Shown: positions 52,964 to 61,045 of the stretch, piece after piece
How the letters are laid out: each line of letters begins with the position of its first letter
Position numbering within the stretch: position 1 is the first letter of the stretch
NCBI RefSeq assembly: GCF_014230465.1
Contig: NZ_JAAXCY010000008.1
Span: forward strand, 1 to 64,000
Reading direction: 5' to 3'
Length of the DNA: 64,000 nt
From: Pseudomonas cremoris
Lineage (GTDB): Bacteria; Pseudomonadota; Gammaproteobacteria; Pseudomonadales; Pseudomonadaceae
Notes under the pieces: model-generated
What the model saw: the letters and a program-made list of their open reading frames with translations, nothing else
What the model was told of the DNA's origin: nothing
Databases searched by the model: none
Made by a program: the position numbers and the translations under genes

Positions 52964-53566
52964 ATGAAACTGTATTACTTCCCCAACGCTTGCTCACTCG
53001 CGCCCCATATCGTGCTGCGCGAATTGGCGTTGCCGTTCGACTTGGTGTTGGTGGATAACAAAGCCAAGACCACCGCCAACGGTGAGAATTTCCTGCACAT
53101 CAACCCCAAGGGATACGTGGCGGCACTGCAATTGGACAACGGCCAGGTGCTGACCGAAGCCAGCGCGATCCTGCAGTACCTCGCCGACCTGAAACCCGCA
53201 GCCGAACTGGCCCCGGCCAACGGCAGTTGGGAGCGCGTGCGGTTGCAGGAATGGCTGAACTTCATTGCCACCGAGATTCATGGCGGCTTGGCAGTGTTTT
53301 TCAACGACGCGATTCAGGGCGAGGTGCGGGCGACGTTCCAGGCCACGTTGTTCAAGCGATTTGCGGTGCTGGTGCAGACGCTTGAGCGCCAGGACTATTT
53401 GCTGGGCTCGCAGTATTCGGTGGCAGATGCGTATTTGTTCGTGGTGCTGCGTTGGGCGGCTTTCCACGATATTGACCTGCGCGAATGGCCGGCGTTGGAT
53501 AATTTTCAACAACGGGTCAATCAGCGTCCGGCAGTCGTTGCTGCCCTGGCCGCCGAAGCTGCATGA
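52964..53566 (+). CDS. gstA: Glutathione S-transferase (beta-like)
   Basis: A 200-residue GST of the bacterial beta class: MKLYYFPNACSLAPHIVLRELALPFDLVLVD carries the catalytic Cys10 and the SLAPHIxLRE motif; NPKGYVAALQLDNGQVLTEASAILQYLAD supplies the glutathione-binding Val/Pro and Glu/Ser positions. The C-terminal domain ends YSVADAYLFVVLRWA. It is a cytoplasmic dimer that conjugates glutathione to electrophiles. AAGGAGCTG lies upstream of the ATG. It is divergent from a LysR gene. Confidence 0.9.
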   Translation: MKLYYFPNACSLAPHIVLRELALPFDLVLVDNKAKTTANGENFLHINPKGYVAALQLDNGQVLTEASAILQYLADLKPAAELAPANGSWERVRLQEWLNFIATEIHGGLAVFFNDAIQGEVRATFQATLFKRFAVLVQTLERQDYLLGSQYSVADAYLFVVLRWAAFHDIDLREWPALDNFQQRVNQRPAVVAALAAEAA

Positions 53567-53582
53567 CCTGAAATACGCTCCA

Positions 53583-53691
53583 AAATGTGGGAGCGGGCTT
53601 GCTCGCGAAGGCGACGTGTCATCCGACACACCTGTGACTGATACACCGCTTTCGCGAGCAAGCCCGCTCCCACACAAGCCCGCCCCCACAG
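53583..53691. repeat. REP doublet with duplicated tail
   Basis: AAATGTGGGAGCGGGCTTGC opens the element and GAGCAAGCCCGCTCCCACA closes it, but the last part is repeated imperfectly (CAAGCCCGCCCCCACAG, 53675-53691), a small tandem duplication of the right terminus. Confidence 0.85.
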
Positions 53692-53706
53692 TTGATCTTC
53701 GGTGGT

Positions 53707-54711
53707 TTAAAGGGCGGCGTTGACCTTCGCCGCCACCTGCGCCGGTACCCACTGCTGCCACACCTGCGGCTGCTCCTTGAGGAACGCCAACGCCACTTGG
53801 CGTGGCTGCGTGCGCTTCTCGCTCATGTCAGCCAGGAGGCCGTTAAGCAGATCAATCGGCAGGTCGACCTTTTCAAACACGCTCACCAGTTGCGGGTATT
53901 GCGCCTTGAACGGCGCCGATACGCCAATCGCCAACTTCGCGGGCATCGAGCGGGTGCCGATGGGATTGGGGTTTTTCGCGTCGGAGAGGGTCTTCCAGGC
54001 TTCGGCGTTGAACGGCGGTTCTTCCAGCTTGACCAGTTTGAAGCGCCCCAGCAGCGGCGTGGGCGACCAGTAGTAGAACAGCACCGGTTTGCCACGACGG
54101 ATCGACGACGCCACTTCGGCATCCAGCGCCGCACCGGAGCCGGTGCGGAAGTTGACGAAGCTGTCGGTCAAGCCATAGGCCTTGATCTTCTGGCTGTTGA
54201 CGATCTCCGACGTCCAACCGGTGGGGCTGTTGAGGAAGCGGCCACGGGTTGGGTCTTCGGGGTCGCGGAACACGTCCTTGTAGCGCGGCAGGTCGGCCAC
54301 TGACTTGAGGTCCGGCGCCAGCGGCTTGATACCGCGCGCGGCGTCGCCCTTGATCACAAACTCAGGTACCCACCAGCCTTCGGTCGCGCCTTTAACGGTG
54401 TCGCCCAGGCCGAAAACCTTGCCTTCGCTCTCAGCCTTGACCCACGCAGGACTGCGCCCTGCCCACTCTTCGCCGATCACTTGGATATCGTTCTTGGCCA
54501 GGGCGGCCTCCAGGCTCACGGTGCTGCCGGGCAAGGTGTCGGTGGGCAGGCCGTAGCCTTTCTCGACGATCAGGCGCAGCACTTCGGTGATGAAGCTGCC
54601 GCTTTCCCAGGTGATGTCGCCGAAGTGGATGGGTTCAGCGGCGTGTGTCGGCTGAGCCAATACAGCGAGTGCCAGCAGCGAACCACCCAGCAGGTTTTTA
54701 AGCTTTTTCAT
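53707..54711 (-). CDS. OpuAC-type substrate-binding protein (orphan)
   Basis: A 334-residue periplasmic protein with signal peptide [24 protein letters not shown], cleavage near residue 24. The mature part is an OpuAC-like glycine betaine/choline-type binding protein: HFGDITWESGSFITEVLRLIVEKGYG, GEEWAGRSPAWVKAESEGKVFGL, GWWVPEFVIKGD and FNSPTGWTSEIVNSQKIKAYGLTDSF. Trp residues that could form an aromatic cage are plentiful (W33-, W83-, W112-type positions). No permease or ATPase gene accompanies it; instead it follows the TonB-dependent receptor gene by 63 bases. I infer it receives ligand from that receptor and passes it to a transporter encoded elsewhere. Confidence 0.85.
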   Translation of the reverse strand: MKKLKNLLGGSLLALAVLAQPTHAAEPIHFGDITWESGSFITEVLRLIVEKGYGLPTDTLPGSTVSLEAALAKNDIQVIGEEWAGRSPAWVKAESEGKVFGLGDTVKGATEGWWVPEFVIKGDAARGIKPLAPDLKSVADLPRYKDVFRDPEDPTRGRFLNSPTGWTSEIVNSQKIKAYGLTDSFVNFRTGSGAALDAEVASSIRRGKPVLFYYWSPTPLLGRFKLVKLEEPPFNAEAWKTLSDAKNPNPIGTRSMPAKLAIGVSAPFKAQYPQLVSVFEKVDLPIDLLNGLLADMSEKRTQPRQVALAFLKEQPQVWQQWVPAQVAAKVNAAL

Positions 54712-54774
54712 GCAGAACCTCGTGTTGAATCAATATCCGAAACCATGCGGCTCCAGTGTTGGAGCGGGTTGCTC

Positions 54775-57411
54775 TTAGAAGTCATAGCTGAGTCGCGTGT
54801 AGTAGAACGCCCCTTCCGGCGCGGTCGGCGACAGGTAGCTGTACTGCTGGCCCGGGGTCTGGCGCAGGCGGGTGTTGAAGTCGTCGGGCTTGCTGTCGAA
54901 CAGGTTGTTCACGCCCACCGAGACACGCAGTTGATGGGTGAACGCGTAGTTCACGTCGAGGTCGGTGGTCCATTGCGCACTGAAGGTCTGGTCGTATTGG
55001 GCGTTGGCGGCGTCGGAGGCATATTTACGGTATTTGCCGTAGCGGGTTTCGTTGAGGGCGATGGTCCATTGGTTGAGTTTGTGCACCGCGCCAAACACCA
55101 ACTTGTCCTCGGGATAGCCATGCTCGATAAAACCACGGGCTTCGCGGGTCAGCACTTCGAAGCCGTTGGGGTTTTCGTGGATTTTCTCGATGGTGGTACG
55201 CGCCTTGGTGTAGCCCGCCGACAGGTTCAGGTTGCCGAACTGTGCGAGGTCCAGGTTGTACTTGCCGACGATATCGACGCCACGGGTGCGGGTGTCGGCG
55301 GCATTGGTCATGAACTGCGCCCAGGAATACTGGCCGTAGCCGGCATTAGTCAGGATCTGCTCGGCCAAGGGCCCGGAAATACCGCCGCTGAACACCAGCC
55401 GGTCGCGAATCGAGATCTGGTAGGCGTCAATGGTCAGCGACGCGTTTTCGGCAGGGCGCAATACCAGGCCGAGGGAGTAGTTGGTGGACTTCTCTGGCTT
55501 GAGCGGTTGCGCGCCGAGGGCACGTGCCGCCGGATTGTCAGCCGGCAACATGCGAGTCAGCACCGGGTTGCCGTTTACATCGAGGTTGGTGGTGGTGGTC
55601 CACGACGTACCGATCTGCCCCAGGCTCGGTGCGTGGTAGGCGTTGTTGATGGTGCCGCGCAGCGCCACTTGCGGCGTGAAGTCATAACGCGCCGAGAGCT
55701 TGCCGGTGGTGGCCGAACCGAAGTCCGAGTAATGCTCGGTGCGCCCGGCAATGCCGACTTGCAGCTTATCGGTAACCTGGTTTTCCAAACCGAAATACAC
55801 GCCGCCGACATCACGTTTGAACGTGCCCGCATCGTCCGGAGTCAGGCCGGACGCCTGCACTGCACCCACTTGCACGTTGTCGATGCCGCCGTAGGAGTAA
55901 GAGTCGTAGTCACCGGCTTCCAAGCGGTACTGCTCGTGACGATAGGCCACACCGGCCGAGACAGTCAGCGGGTGGCTGGACCAGTTCACGTCGAGGTCCT
56001 TGGCGTAGTCGAGGGTGATGTTGGTCTGGTCGTTGACCAGCGTGGCGACGTTGAATTTGGTCGGGCTGTTGGCGCCGTAGCTGGGGTTGACGGTGTTGAA
56101 GGCCAGCTCATCGTGCTCGTCCCGACCGTACGTGGCGCTCAGGTCGAAGCGGCCGATGCTGTCGTCTTCATAGCGCGTGCCCACCGTGATGGCGCCGTCT
56201 TCATAGCGATAGCGGTACTTGGGAATGGTGCCGTTGGGGTAGATCGACGTGACGTTGTTCGGGCTGCTGGCCAGCAGCGGCGGCGTGTTGTTGACCGAGG
56301 TGTCCTGGCCGAACGTGGCGAAACTGTAGACGCGCCACTGATCGTTCAGGCCGATTTCGGCGTTGGCCGCCAAGTTGTATTTGTCGCGCCCGGCACCGCC
56401 CCAGCGCGGGTCTTGCACACGGCCATCGGCCACGTATTTGTCGCCGATATCGTCCGGCTTGTTGTTCAAGGTGTTGAAGCTCAGGGTCAGGAAACCATCG
56501 CCCGGCAGGCCTATGCCGTACCAGCCATCGGTGGTTTTGCTGAAGCCATCGCCCTGGGCGTATTTGCCCAACTGGGTGTTGATGCCACCACCACTGTCGC
56601 GCTCCTTGAGCACGATGTTGACCACCCCGGCCACCGCGTCGGAGCCGTACTGCGCAGAGGCACCGTCACGCAGCACTTCGACGTGGTCGATGGCGCTGAT
56701 GGGGATCATGTCCAGGTCGACCGGCTGGGCGCCAATGAACGGCACGCCACCGGAAATGTTCACCACCGCCGAGGTGTGCCGACGCTTGCCGTTGATCAGC
56801 ACCAGCGTCTGGTCGGGCGACAGGCCACGCAGCGACGCGCCTTTGGGATCCTGTCCACGGGTGGCGCTGTTGTTCTGCGGAAAGTTGAACGACGGCAGCA
56901 ATTGGAACAGCGCCTGGTTGAGGCTGGTGGCGCCGGTCTGCTTGAGTTCTTCGGCGTTGATCACGTCCACCGGCGCGGCGCTGGTGAGGGCCGTTGCGTC
57001 ACTGCGCCGGGTGCCGATGGCGACCACGCGGTCCAGGGTCGGCACCTGGGCGGCGCTGGTTTGCGCCTTGACGTTGCTGGTCGAGCTTTTGGGCCCGCCT
57101 TCCTTGATGATAAACGCGCCATCCGGGCTGACCTGCACTTGCAGGCCGGTGCCCTTGAGTGCGGCATCCACTGCCTGTTGCGCTGACAGCGAACCGTCCA
57201 CGCTGGCCGAGGAATAGTTACCTAGTTGCGGGGTGAAGGAGATCACCTGGCCGCTTTGACGGCTGATGTTCAGCAACACTTCATCCAGCGGACCCGGCGC
57301 GATGTGATAGACCTGACGCGCATCGCTGGCACTGGCGGCAAACGACAACAACAGGCTGGCCAACGGCACCAGGGCAAAGGTTCGACGCGACACACGGTTG
57401 AACTGACTCAC
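54775..57411 (-). CDS. TonB-dependent receptor with N-terminal signalling (STN) domain
   Basis: An outer-membrane receptor of ~878 residues. The start is a GTG (position 57411) read as Met, followed by signal peptide MSQFNRVSRRTFALVPLASLLLSFAASAS. Residues ~30-105 are an STN domain (VYHIAPGPLDEVLLNISRQSGQVISFTPQLGN), the periplasmic module that touches FecR. The plug (~125-270) contains GASLRGLSPDQTLVLINGKRRHTSAVV and DAVAGVVNIVLKER; the beta-barrel ends with YTRLSYDF, the aromatic C-terminus needed for assembly. It lies downstream of fecI/fecR, with a copy of the shared promoter element 66 bases upstream. Plug and barrel do not look like a siderophore receptor; the ligand is unknown. Confidence 0.9.
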   Translation of the reverse strand: MSQFNRVSRRTFALVPLASLLLSFAASASDARQVYHIAPGPLDEVLLNISRQSGQVISFTPQLGNYSSASVDGSLSAQQAVDAALKGTGLQVQVSPDGAFIIKEGGPKSSTSNVKAQTSAAQVPTLDRVVAIGTRRSDATALTSAAPVDVINAEELKQTGATSLNQALFQLLPSFNFPQNNSATRGQDPKGASLRGLSPDQTLVLINGKRRHTSAVVNISGGVPFIGAQPVDLDMIPISAIDHVEVLRDGASAQYGSDAVAGVVNIVLKERDSGGGINTQLGKYAQGDGFSKTTDGWYGIGLPGDGFLTLSFNTLNNKPDDIGDKYVADGRVQDPRWGGAGRDKYNLAANAEIGLNDQWRVYSFATFGQDTSVNNTPPLLASSPNNVTSIYPNGTIPKYRYRYEDGAITVGTRYEDDSIGRFDLSATYGRDEHDELAFNTVNPSYGANSPTKFNVATLVNDQTNITLDYAKDLDVNWSSHPLTVSAGVAYRHEQYRLEAGDYDSYSYGGIDNVQVGAVQASGLTPDDAGTFKRDVGGVYFGLENQVTDKLQVGIAGRTEHYSDFGSATTGKLSARYDFTPQVALRGTINNAYHAPSLGQIGTSWTTTTNLDVNGNPVLTRMLPADNPAARALGAQPLKPEKSTNYSLGLVLRPAENASLTIDAYQISIRDRLVFSGGISGPLAEQILTNAGYGQYSWAQFMTNAADTRTRGVDIVGKYNLDLAQFGNLNLSAGYTKARTTIEKIHENPNGFEVLTREARGFIEHGYPEDKLVFGAVHKLNQWTIALNETRYGKYRKYASDAANAQYDQTFSAQWTTDLDVNYAFTHQLRVSVGVNNLFDSKPDDFNTRLRQTPGQQYSYLSPTAPEGAFYYTRLSYDF

Positions 57412-57477
57412 TGTGGCTCCCCCCAAGGAAACTCGGTTGCACTGCTCCCCGCAGCGCTTACGGGAGTGATGTGGGAT

Positions 57478-57508
57478 GACGCGGAGGAAACTTGCAGATC
57501 GTTTGGTT
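57478..57508 (-). promoter_or_regulatory. Putative ECF-sigma promoter of the TonB-dependent receptor
   Basis: Read on the minus strand it is AACCAAACGATCTGCAAG followed by TTTCCTCCGCGTC, ending 66 bases from the receptor start. It matches the element at 61002-61032 in 25 of 31 positions with no gaps (core 17 of 18). The spacing of CAAAC to the CGCG end (17) suits an ECF promoter. Confidence 0.6.
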
Positions 57509-57554
57509 ATGTCCTTAGAACCGGGCCCCGACCTTGAACTGATAACCCAATCCC

Positions 57555-57644
57555 TGTGGGAGCGGGCTTGCTCGCGAAGGCGTTGGGGCAGTGATGAATG
57601 TGCAAGCTGACACGCCGCTTTCGCGAGCAAGCCCGCTCCCACAT
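57555..57644. repeat. REP doublet (main family)
   Basis: TGTGGGAGCGGGCTTGCTCG and its complement enclose GGCGTTGGGGCAGTGATGAATGTGCAAGCTGACACGCCG. It separates fecR from the receptor gene's promoter element. Confidence 0.9.
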
Positions 57645-57665
57645 TGGTCCGAGTCGACGCGCAGG

Positions 57666-58604
57666 TCAGGTCGCACTGACCGTCACCCACAACCCCGTAC
57701 GCCGAGTGATGTGGATCGGCAACGTGCGCGCCAGGGTGTCGAGGATCTGCTGGGGGTTGTCCAGCCGGTACAGGCCGCTGACACGCAACTCGGCCACCGC
57801 CGGGTCCAGGCGCAGCACGCCGTTGTGATAGGGCCGCAGTGCCTCGATGACTTCGGCCAATGGACGGTCGCGCACTTGCAGGAAACCATCGACCCAAGCG
57901 GTGGCGCCCGAAGAGCTGGTTTCTATCGGGCCAAAACCGTTGCGGTCGTAATGCACTTCATGGCCGGCGGCGAGTTGCAGGCGTTCACCGTGCCTGTTGT
58001 CGATTTCCACCGCGCCGTTGAGCGCGACTACCTGCCCCTGCCCTTCCCGTTCGCGCACCAGGAAGCGGTTGCCGTAGGCACATAAGCGAGCTTGGTCGGT
58101 CTGGATCAAAAAGGGCTGGCGGCGGTCGCTGGCGACCTTGGCCAGCAACTCGCCTTCGCGCAGGCGCACCAGGCGCCGTTGCGGGCTGAACTGGATATCC
58201 GCCGCGCTCTGGGCGTTAAGCAATAACTCGCTGCCATCGTCCAGCGTCACCGTGCGGCGCTCGCCGGTGCCGGTGCGGATATCGGCCGTGAGTTCGGTCA
58301 GCCCCATGGGCTTGGCCAGGAACGCAGCGCCCACCGCCACGCCGGCACCGGCCAATGCGACTTGCAACACATGGCGACGGCTGGACGGCGCCTCCAGCGC
58401 CTGCTGCAACACCTTGCCGCTCACCCCTTGGGCCTGGGGAACCTGGAACACGCCGAGGCGGGTTTCCAACTGTCGGCACAGCGCATCGTGGCGCGGGTCG
58501 GCGGCGCGCCATTGTTCGTAGCGTTGCCAGTCACCCGCCGTGGCCTGGCCGGAACGCAGCAGCACATACCAGCGGGTGGCGCTGTCGATCAGCTCTTCGC
58601 TCAT
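57666..58604 (-). CDS. FecR-type anti-sigma factor
   Basis: A 312-residue anti-sigma factor. The cytoplasmic N-terminal region (DUF4880: ATRWYVLLRSGQATAGDWQRYEQWRAADPRHDALCRQLETRLG, ~10-52) binds the sigma factor; one membrane helix (VLQVALAGAGVAVGAAFLA, ~80-98) leads to the periplasmic FecR domain (DGSELLLNAQSAADIQFSPQRRLVRLREGELLAKVAS) and the STN-contacting C-terminus. Upon ligand binding to the receptor it is proteolysed and releases or activates the sigma factor. ATG 58604 overlaps the fecI stop (ATGA). The DGSxxxLNAxS motif is intact. Confidence 0.92.
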   Translation of the reverse strand: MSEELIDSATRWYVLLRSGQATAGDWQRYEQWRAADPRHDALCRQLETRLGVFQVPQAQGVSGKVLQQALEAPSSRRHVLQVALAGAGVAVGAAFLAKPMGLTELTADIRTGTGERRTVTLDDGSELLLNAQSAADIQFSPQRRLVRLREGELLAKVASDRRQPFLIQTDQARLCAYGNRFLVREREGQGQVVALNGAVEIDNRHGERLQLAAGHEVHYDRNGFGPIETSSSGATAWVDGFLQVRDRPLAEVIEALRPYHNGVLRLDPAVAELRVSGLYRLDNPQQILDTLARTLPIHITRRTGLWVTVSAT

Positions 58605-59125
58605 TCCAGGCACAGCCGCAGGCAACGGTTGAAGGCGCGGGTCATGTAGTCACTGACCGAACGCTGGGAGATGCCCAGTTCGGCGGCGATTTCCGGGTAG
58701 GTCAGGCCATTGAGCTGGGACAACAGGAACGTTGCCTTGACCTTGGCTGGCAAGCCGTCCAGCAACTGGTCGATGGCTTGCAGGGCTTCGAGCATTTGCG
58801 CCAACTCTTCGGGAGACGGCGCGGTGCAGGTCTCGTCGGTATCCAAGGCATCGAGGTAGGCGCGCTCCAGGTCACGGCGACGCCACAGCTGATACATCAA
58901 GCGCTGGGCGATGGTGGTGAGCAAGGCTCGGGGCTGGCGGATGGCCTGCTCTCCAGACGCACTCAGGCCCGGCGACGTCAGGAGCTGCACGAAGGTGTCG
59001 GCGGCGATGTCTTCGGCATGGGCACGGGAATCCAGATGGCGGTGCAAACGGCTGCACAGCCAGTCGTAATGACTGCGGAATAATCCGCCCACGTAATCGC
59101 TGTGAGAAGTGTCGGCGCCGGACAT
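58601..59125 (-). CDS. FecI-type ECF RNA polymerase sigma factor
   Basis: A 174-residue ECF sigma factor. Region 2 is YDWLCSRLHRHLDSRAHAEDIAADTFVQLLTS (~22-53), and region 4 is LLDGLPAKVKATFLLSQLNGLTYPEIAAELGISQRSVSDYMTRAFNRC (~121-168), both typical of FecI/PvdS-like factors. No N-terminal extension is present. It overlaps fecR by four bases. I infer that it activates the two 31-base promoter elements of this cluster. It is preceded by an AT-rich stretch (59197-59241), which may contain its own promoter. Confidence 0.92.
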   Translation of the reverse strand: MSGADTSHSDYVGGLFRSHYDWLCSRLHRHLDSRAHAEDIAADTFVQLLTSPGLSASGEQAIRQPRALLTTIAQRLMYQLWRRRDLERAYLDALDTDETCTAPSPEELAQMLEALQAIDQLLDGLPAKVKATFLLSQLNGLTYPEIAAELGISQRSVSDYMTRAFNRCLRLCLE

Positions 59126-59233
59126 AGTGGCTCCATCTGAGTAGGTTGCGCGTTATGTCCGGTGTTCCGGTGGGGCGATCCTAGCAAGGCTGCTTATTCT
59201 TTAATAATATTTAAAAGGTATTTTTATATAGCT

Positions 59234-60025
59234 TTATTTAAGGATCGGATAGCCGATGCTGGCGGCATGCTGTTGGTAGTCCAGCAGCACTTGGTAGTCG
59301 TCCTCACTGGCCGGTAGCACTTCCTGTACACCGAGTGTTTCCACCACCTGCGGCAAGTCGCGTAGCGCCTGGTTCATCGCCTGACGAATCTGCGTGATCT
59401 GTTCGTCGCTCAGGCCCAGCGGACCGATATACGGCAAGGTCGGGCTCGGCGCGCTGCGCATGACGATGCGCAGCGCTGCCACTTCTTCCGGGGCAAAACG
59501 CGCCAGATAGTCGTAGGTCACGCTGTCGATGGCGGCGAGGTCGGCACGGTTTTCCCGCAGCCAGCGCAGGCTCTCACGGTGTGCGCCGCTAATGCCGACG
59601 CTGCTAAAGAAGCGTCCGTCGCGCTGCAGCGGGGCAAGGCGTTCGCGCAACAGGTTCATGCCGCTGTTGGAGTCGTGGCCGTTGATCACGCCACGACTGT
59701 TGTAGAACGCCGCCAGGGTGGTGCGCGGGTTGTCGTCGCGGGTCAGCAGCAGGCTGCAATGCTCGCCATGGCTGCTATGGGGCAACTCATAACGGGGGCG
59801 GCCAATGACGCGGACCTGGCCGCGCAGTTGGGTCATCAACGGGTAGCCGCAGGTTTGGGTGACCAGCAGTTCCGGGGCGAGCCAAAGACCGTGCAAGTCG
59901 AGGTGGTCAGCGTTGCGACGGTCAAGGTCCAAGCGTTCGAATATGCGCGCCAGCCACTGCTGGTTGGCCTGCTGAATGGGCTCGGGCGCCACATACATCA
60001 GCAGCTCGGCGTAGTGGTCACTCAT
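59234..60025 (-). CDS. PhnD-like binding-fold protein lacking a signal peptide
   Basis: A 263-residue protein of the phosphonate/phosphite/phosphate-binding (PhnD) fold. Evidence is LHGLWLAPELLVTQTCGYPLMTQLRGQVRVIGRP and AAFYNSRGVINGHDSNSGMNLLRERLAP, with ISGAHRESLRWLRENRADLAAIDSVTYDYLARF, the usual lobe-2 region with SG.H..SL. The start MSDHYAELLMYVAPEPI has no signal peptide, and no ABC permease or ATPase is nearby, so it may stay in the cytoplasm as a sensor or enzyme-like protein. It follows the desaturase-like gene by 9 bases and should be co-transcribed with it. Confidence 0.82.
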   Translation of the reverse strand: MSDHYAELLMYVAPEPIQQANQQWLARIFERLDLDRRNADHLDLHGLWLAPELLVTQTCGYPLMTQLRGQVRVIGRPRYELPHSSHGEHCSLLLTRDDNPRTTLAAFYNSRGVINGHDSNSGMNLLRERLAPLQRDGRFFSSVGISGAHRESLRWLRENRADLAAIDSVTYDYLARFAPEEVAALRIVMRSAPSPTLPYIGPLGLSDEQITQIRQAMNQALRDLPQVVETLGVQEVLPASEDDYQVLLDYQQHAASIGYPILK

Positions 60026-60034
60026 GATCGTCTC

Positions 60035-60964
60035 TCACGCAAAAGGATGCCGGGGGCTGTCGATGGCCTTGAGGCCGTGGCGGCTGATCAGTTGGCCGTA
60101 GCCGTGCACCAGGAAGCCGCCGCTGCGTTCCACCCATTGCTCGCGGCGGGCGCGGTAGACCGTGGGCAACAAATACCACGGCAGTTTCGGCAAGTCGTGA
60201 TGCACCAAGTGCAGGTTGTTGTTGAGGTACAGCCAAGTCCACGGCCACGACGCCTCGTTGAGCACGGTGCGCTGCTCCGGTTGCGGATGCGGGCGGTGTT
60301 CATAGTAGGAACGGATAGACGCGAGGGACAAAGCCGGCACGCTGACCAGCAACAGGTAGTGCCACACCGACAGCGCGCTGTAGTGGGCGATGAAGCTTAG
60401 CATCAGCACGGTAACGGCGCCGTGGGCCAGCCACATCGGCCATACCGTTGGCAGGCGCTGCAATTGATGGCGAGCCAAGCGGCCAATCGCCAACGGTGCC
60501 GCCAGCAAGAAGCGGCCGAGTACGGTCTTGGTCAGCCAATGCACGCCGCGTTCGAACAGTGAACTGCTGTCCCACTGCTGCTGGTTGAGGTAGCGGCTTT
60601 CCGGGTCGATCCCCGGCAGGGTCAGGTCCTCGTCGTTGTGGTGCAGCAGATGGCTGTCGCGGTACAGCGTGTAGGGATACCACACGGCAAACGGGGCGTA
60701 GCCGAGCAGTTTGTTCAGCAGCAGTGACCGGGTGGGATGACCATGCAGCAGTTCGTGCTGCACCGACAACCACAGCGTCACCAGCGGGATCAGCAACAGC
60801 GTGCTCAACCACAGGCCCAGCCAATGGCTGCCGAGGATCACGGCGAACCAGCCGGTATACACGCCAATCAATAACAGCCAGGTCGGCCATTCGGTTTTTG
60901 CGGTGAAGCGTTGCGCCAGGGCTTCGATTTCCCGGCGTTGGGTAGGATCAAGGTAGTTGGCCAT
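60035..60964 (-). CDS. Fatty acid desaturase-like membrane oxygenase
   Basis: A 309-residue membrane di-iron protein. His boxes: HELLHGHP (residues ~71-78, HxxxH), SHLLHHNDED (HxxHH, ~107) and HLVHHDLPK (HxxHH, ~249). Four or more membrane helices flank them (LLLIGVYTGWFAVILGSHWLGLWLSTLLLIPL, MWLAHGAVTVLMLSFIAHY, YLLLVSVPALSLASI). It belongs to the FADS superfamily, which desaturates or hydroxylates acyl chains or other compounds with O2 and electrons. ATG 60964 (MANYLDPTQRR) is used, 38 bases from a 31-base promoter-like element also found upstream of the TonB-dependent receptor. It is the first gene of an operon with the PhnD-like gene. Confidence 0.88.
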   Translation of the reverse strand: MANYLDPTQRREIEALAQRFTAKTEWPTWLLLIGVYTGWFAVILGSHWLGLWLSTLLLIPLVTLWLSVQHELLHGHPTRSLLLNKLLGYAPFAVWYPYTLYRDSHLLHHNDEDLTLPGIDPESRYLNQQQWDSSSLFERGVHWLTKTVLGRFLLAAPLAIGRLARHQLQRLPTVWPMWLAHGAVTVLMLSFIAHYSALSVWHYLLLVSVPALSLASIRSYYEHRPHPQPEQRTVLNEASWPWTWLYLNNNLHLVHHDLPKLPWYLLPTVYRARREQWVERSGGFLVHGYGQLISRHGLKAIDSPRHPFA

Positions 60965-61001
60965 CGGCAGCTCAGAGCAGGTGTTTCCTGCTCTGTGCAC
61001 T

Positions 61002-61032
61002 GGCGCGGGAAAATCTTGCAGATTGTTTGGTT
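61002..61032 (-). promoter_or_regulatory. Putative ECF-sigma promoter of the desaturase-like operon
   Basis: On the minus strand, AACCAAACAATCTGCAAG followed by ATTTTCCCGCGCC. The site ends 37 bases from the desaturase-like ATG. It is a near-copy of 57478-57508, so both operons are probably switched on by the same sigma factor. Confidence 0.6.
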
Positions 61033-61045
61033 CTAAGCTTGGAAC

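Noticed and set aside
54481..57186. A 901-codon open frame on the plus strand opposite the TonB-dependent receptor gene
   Set aside because: High-GC third positions of a real gene often leave long open frames on the opposite strand. The receptor frame has a signal peptide, STN, plug and barrel motifs, whereas the opposite frame has no domain or leader.
59200..59222. Possible Fur box in AATATTATTAAAGAATAAG upstream of fecI
   Set aside because: Only about 10 of 19 positions agree with the Fur consensus GATAATGATAATCATTATC; this is no better than expected for such AT-rich DNA.
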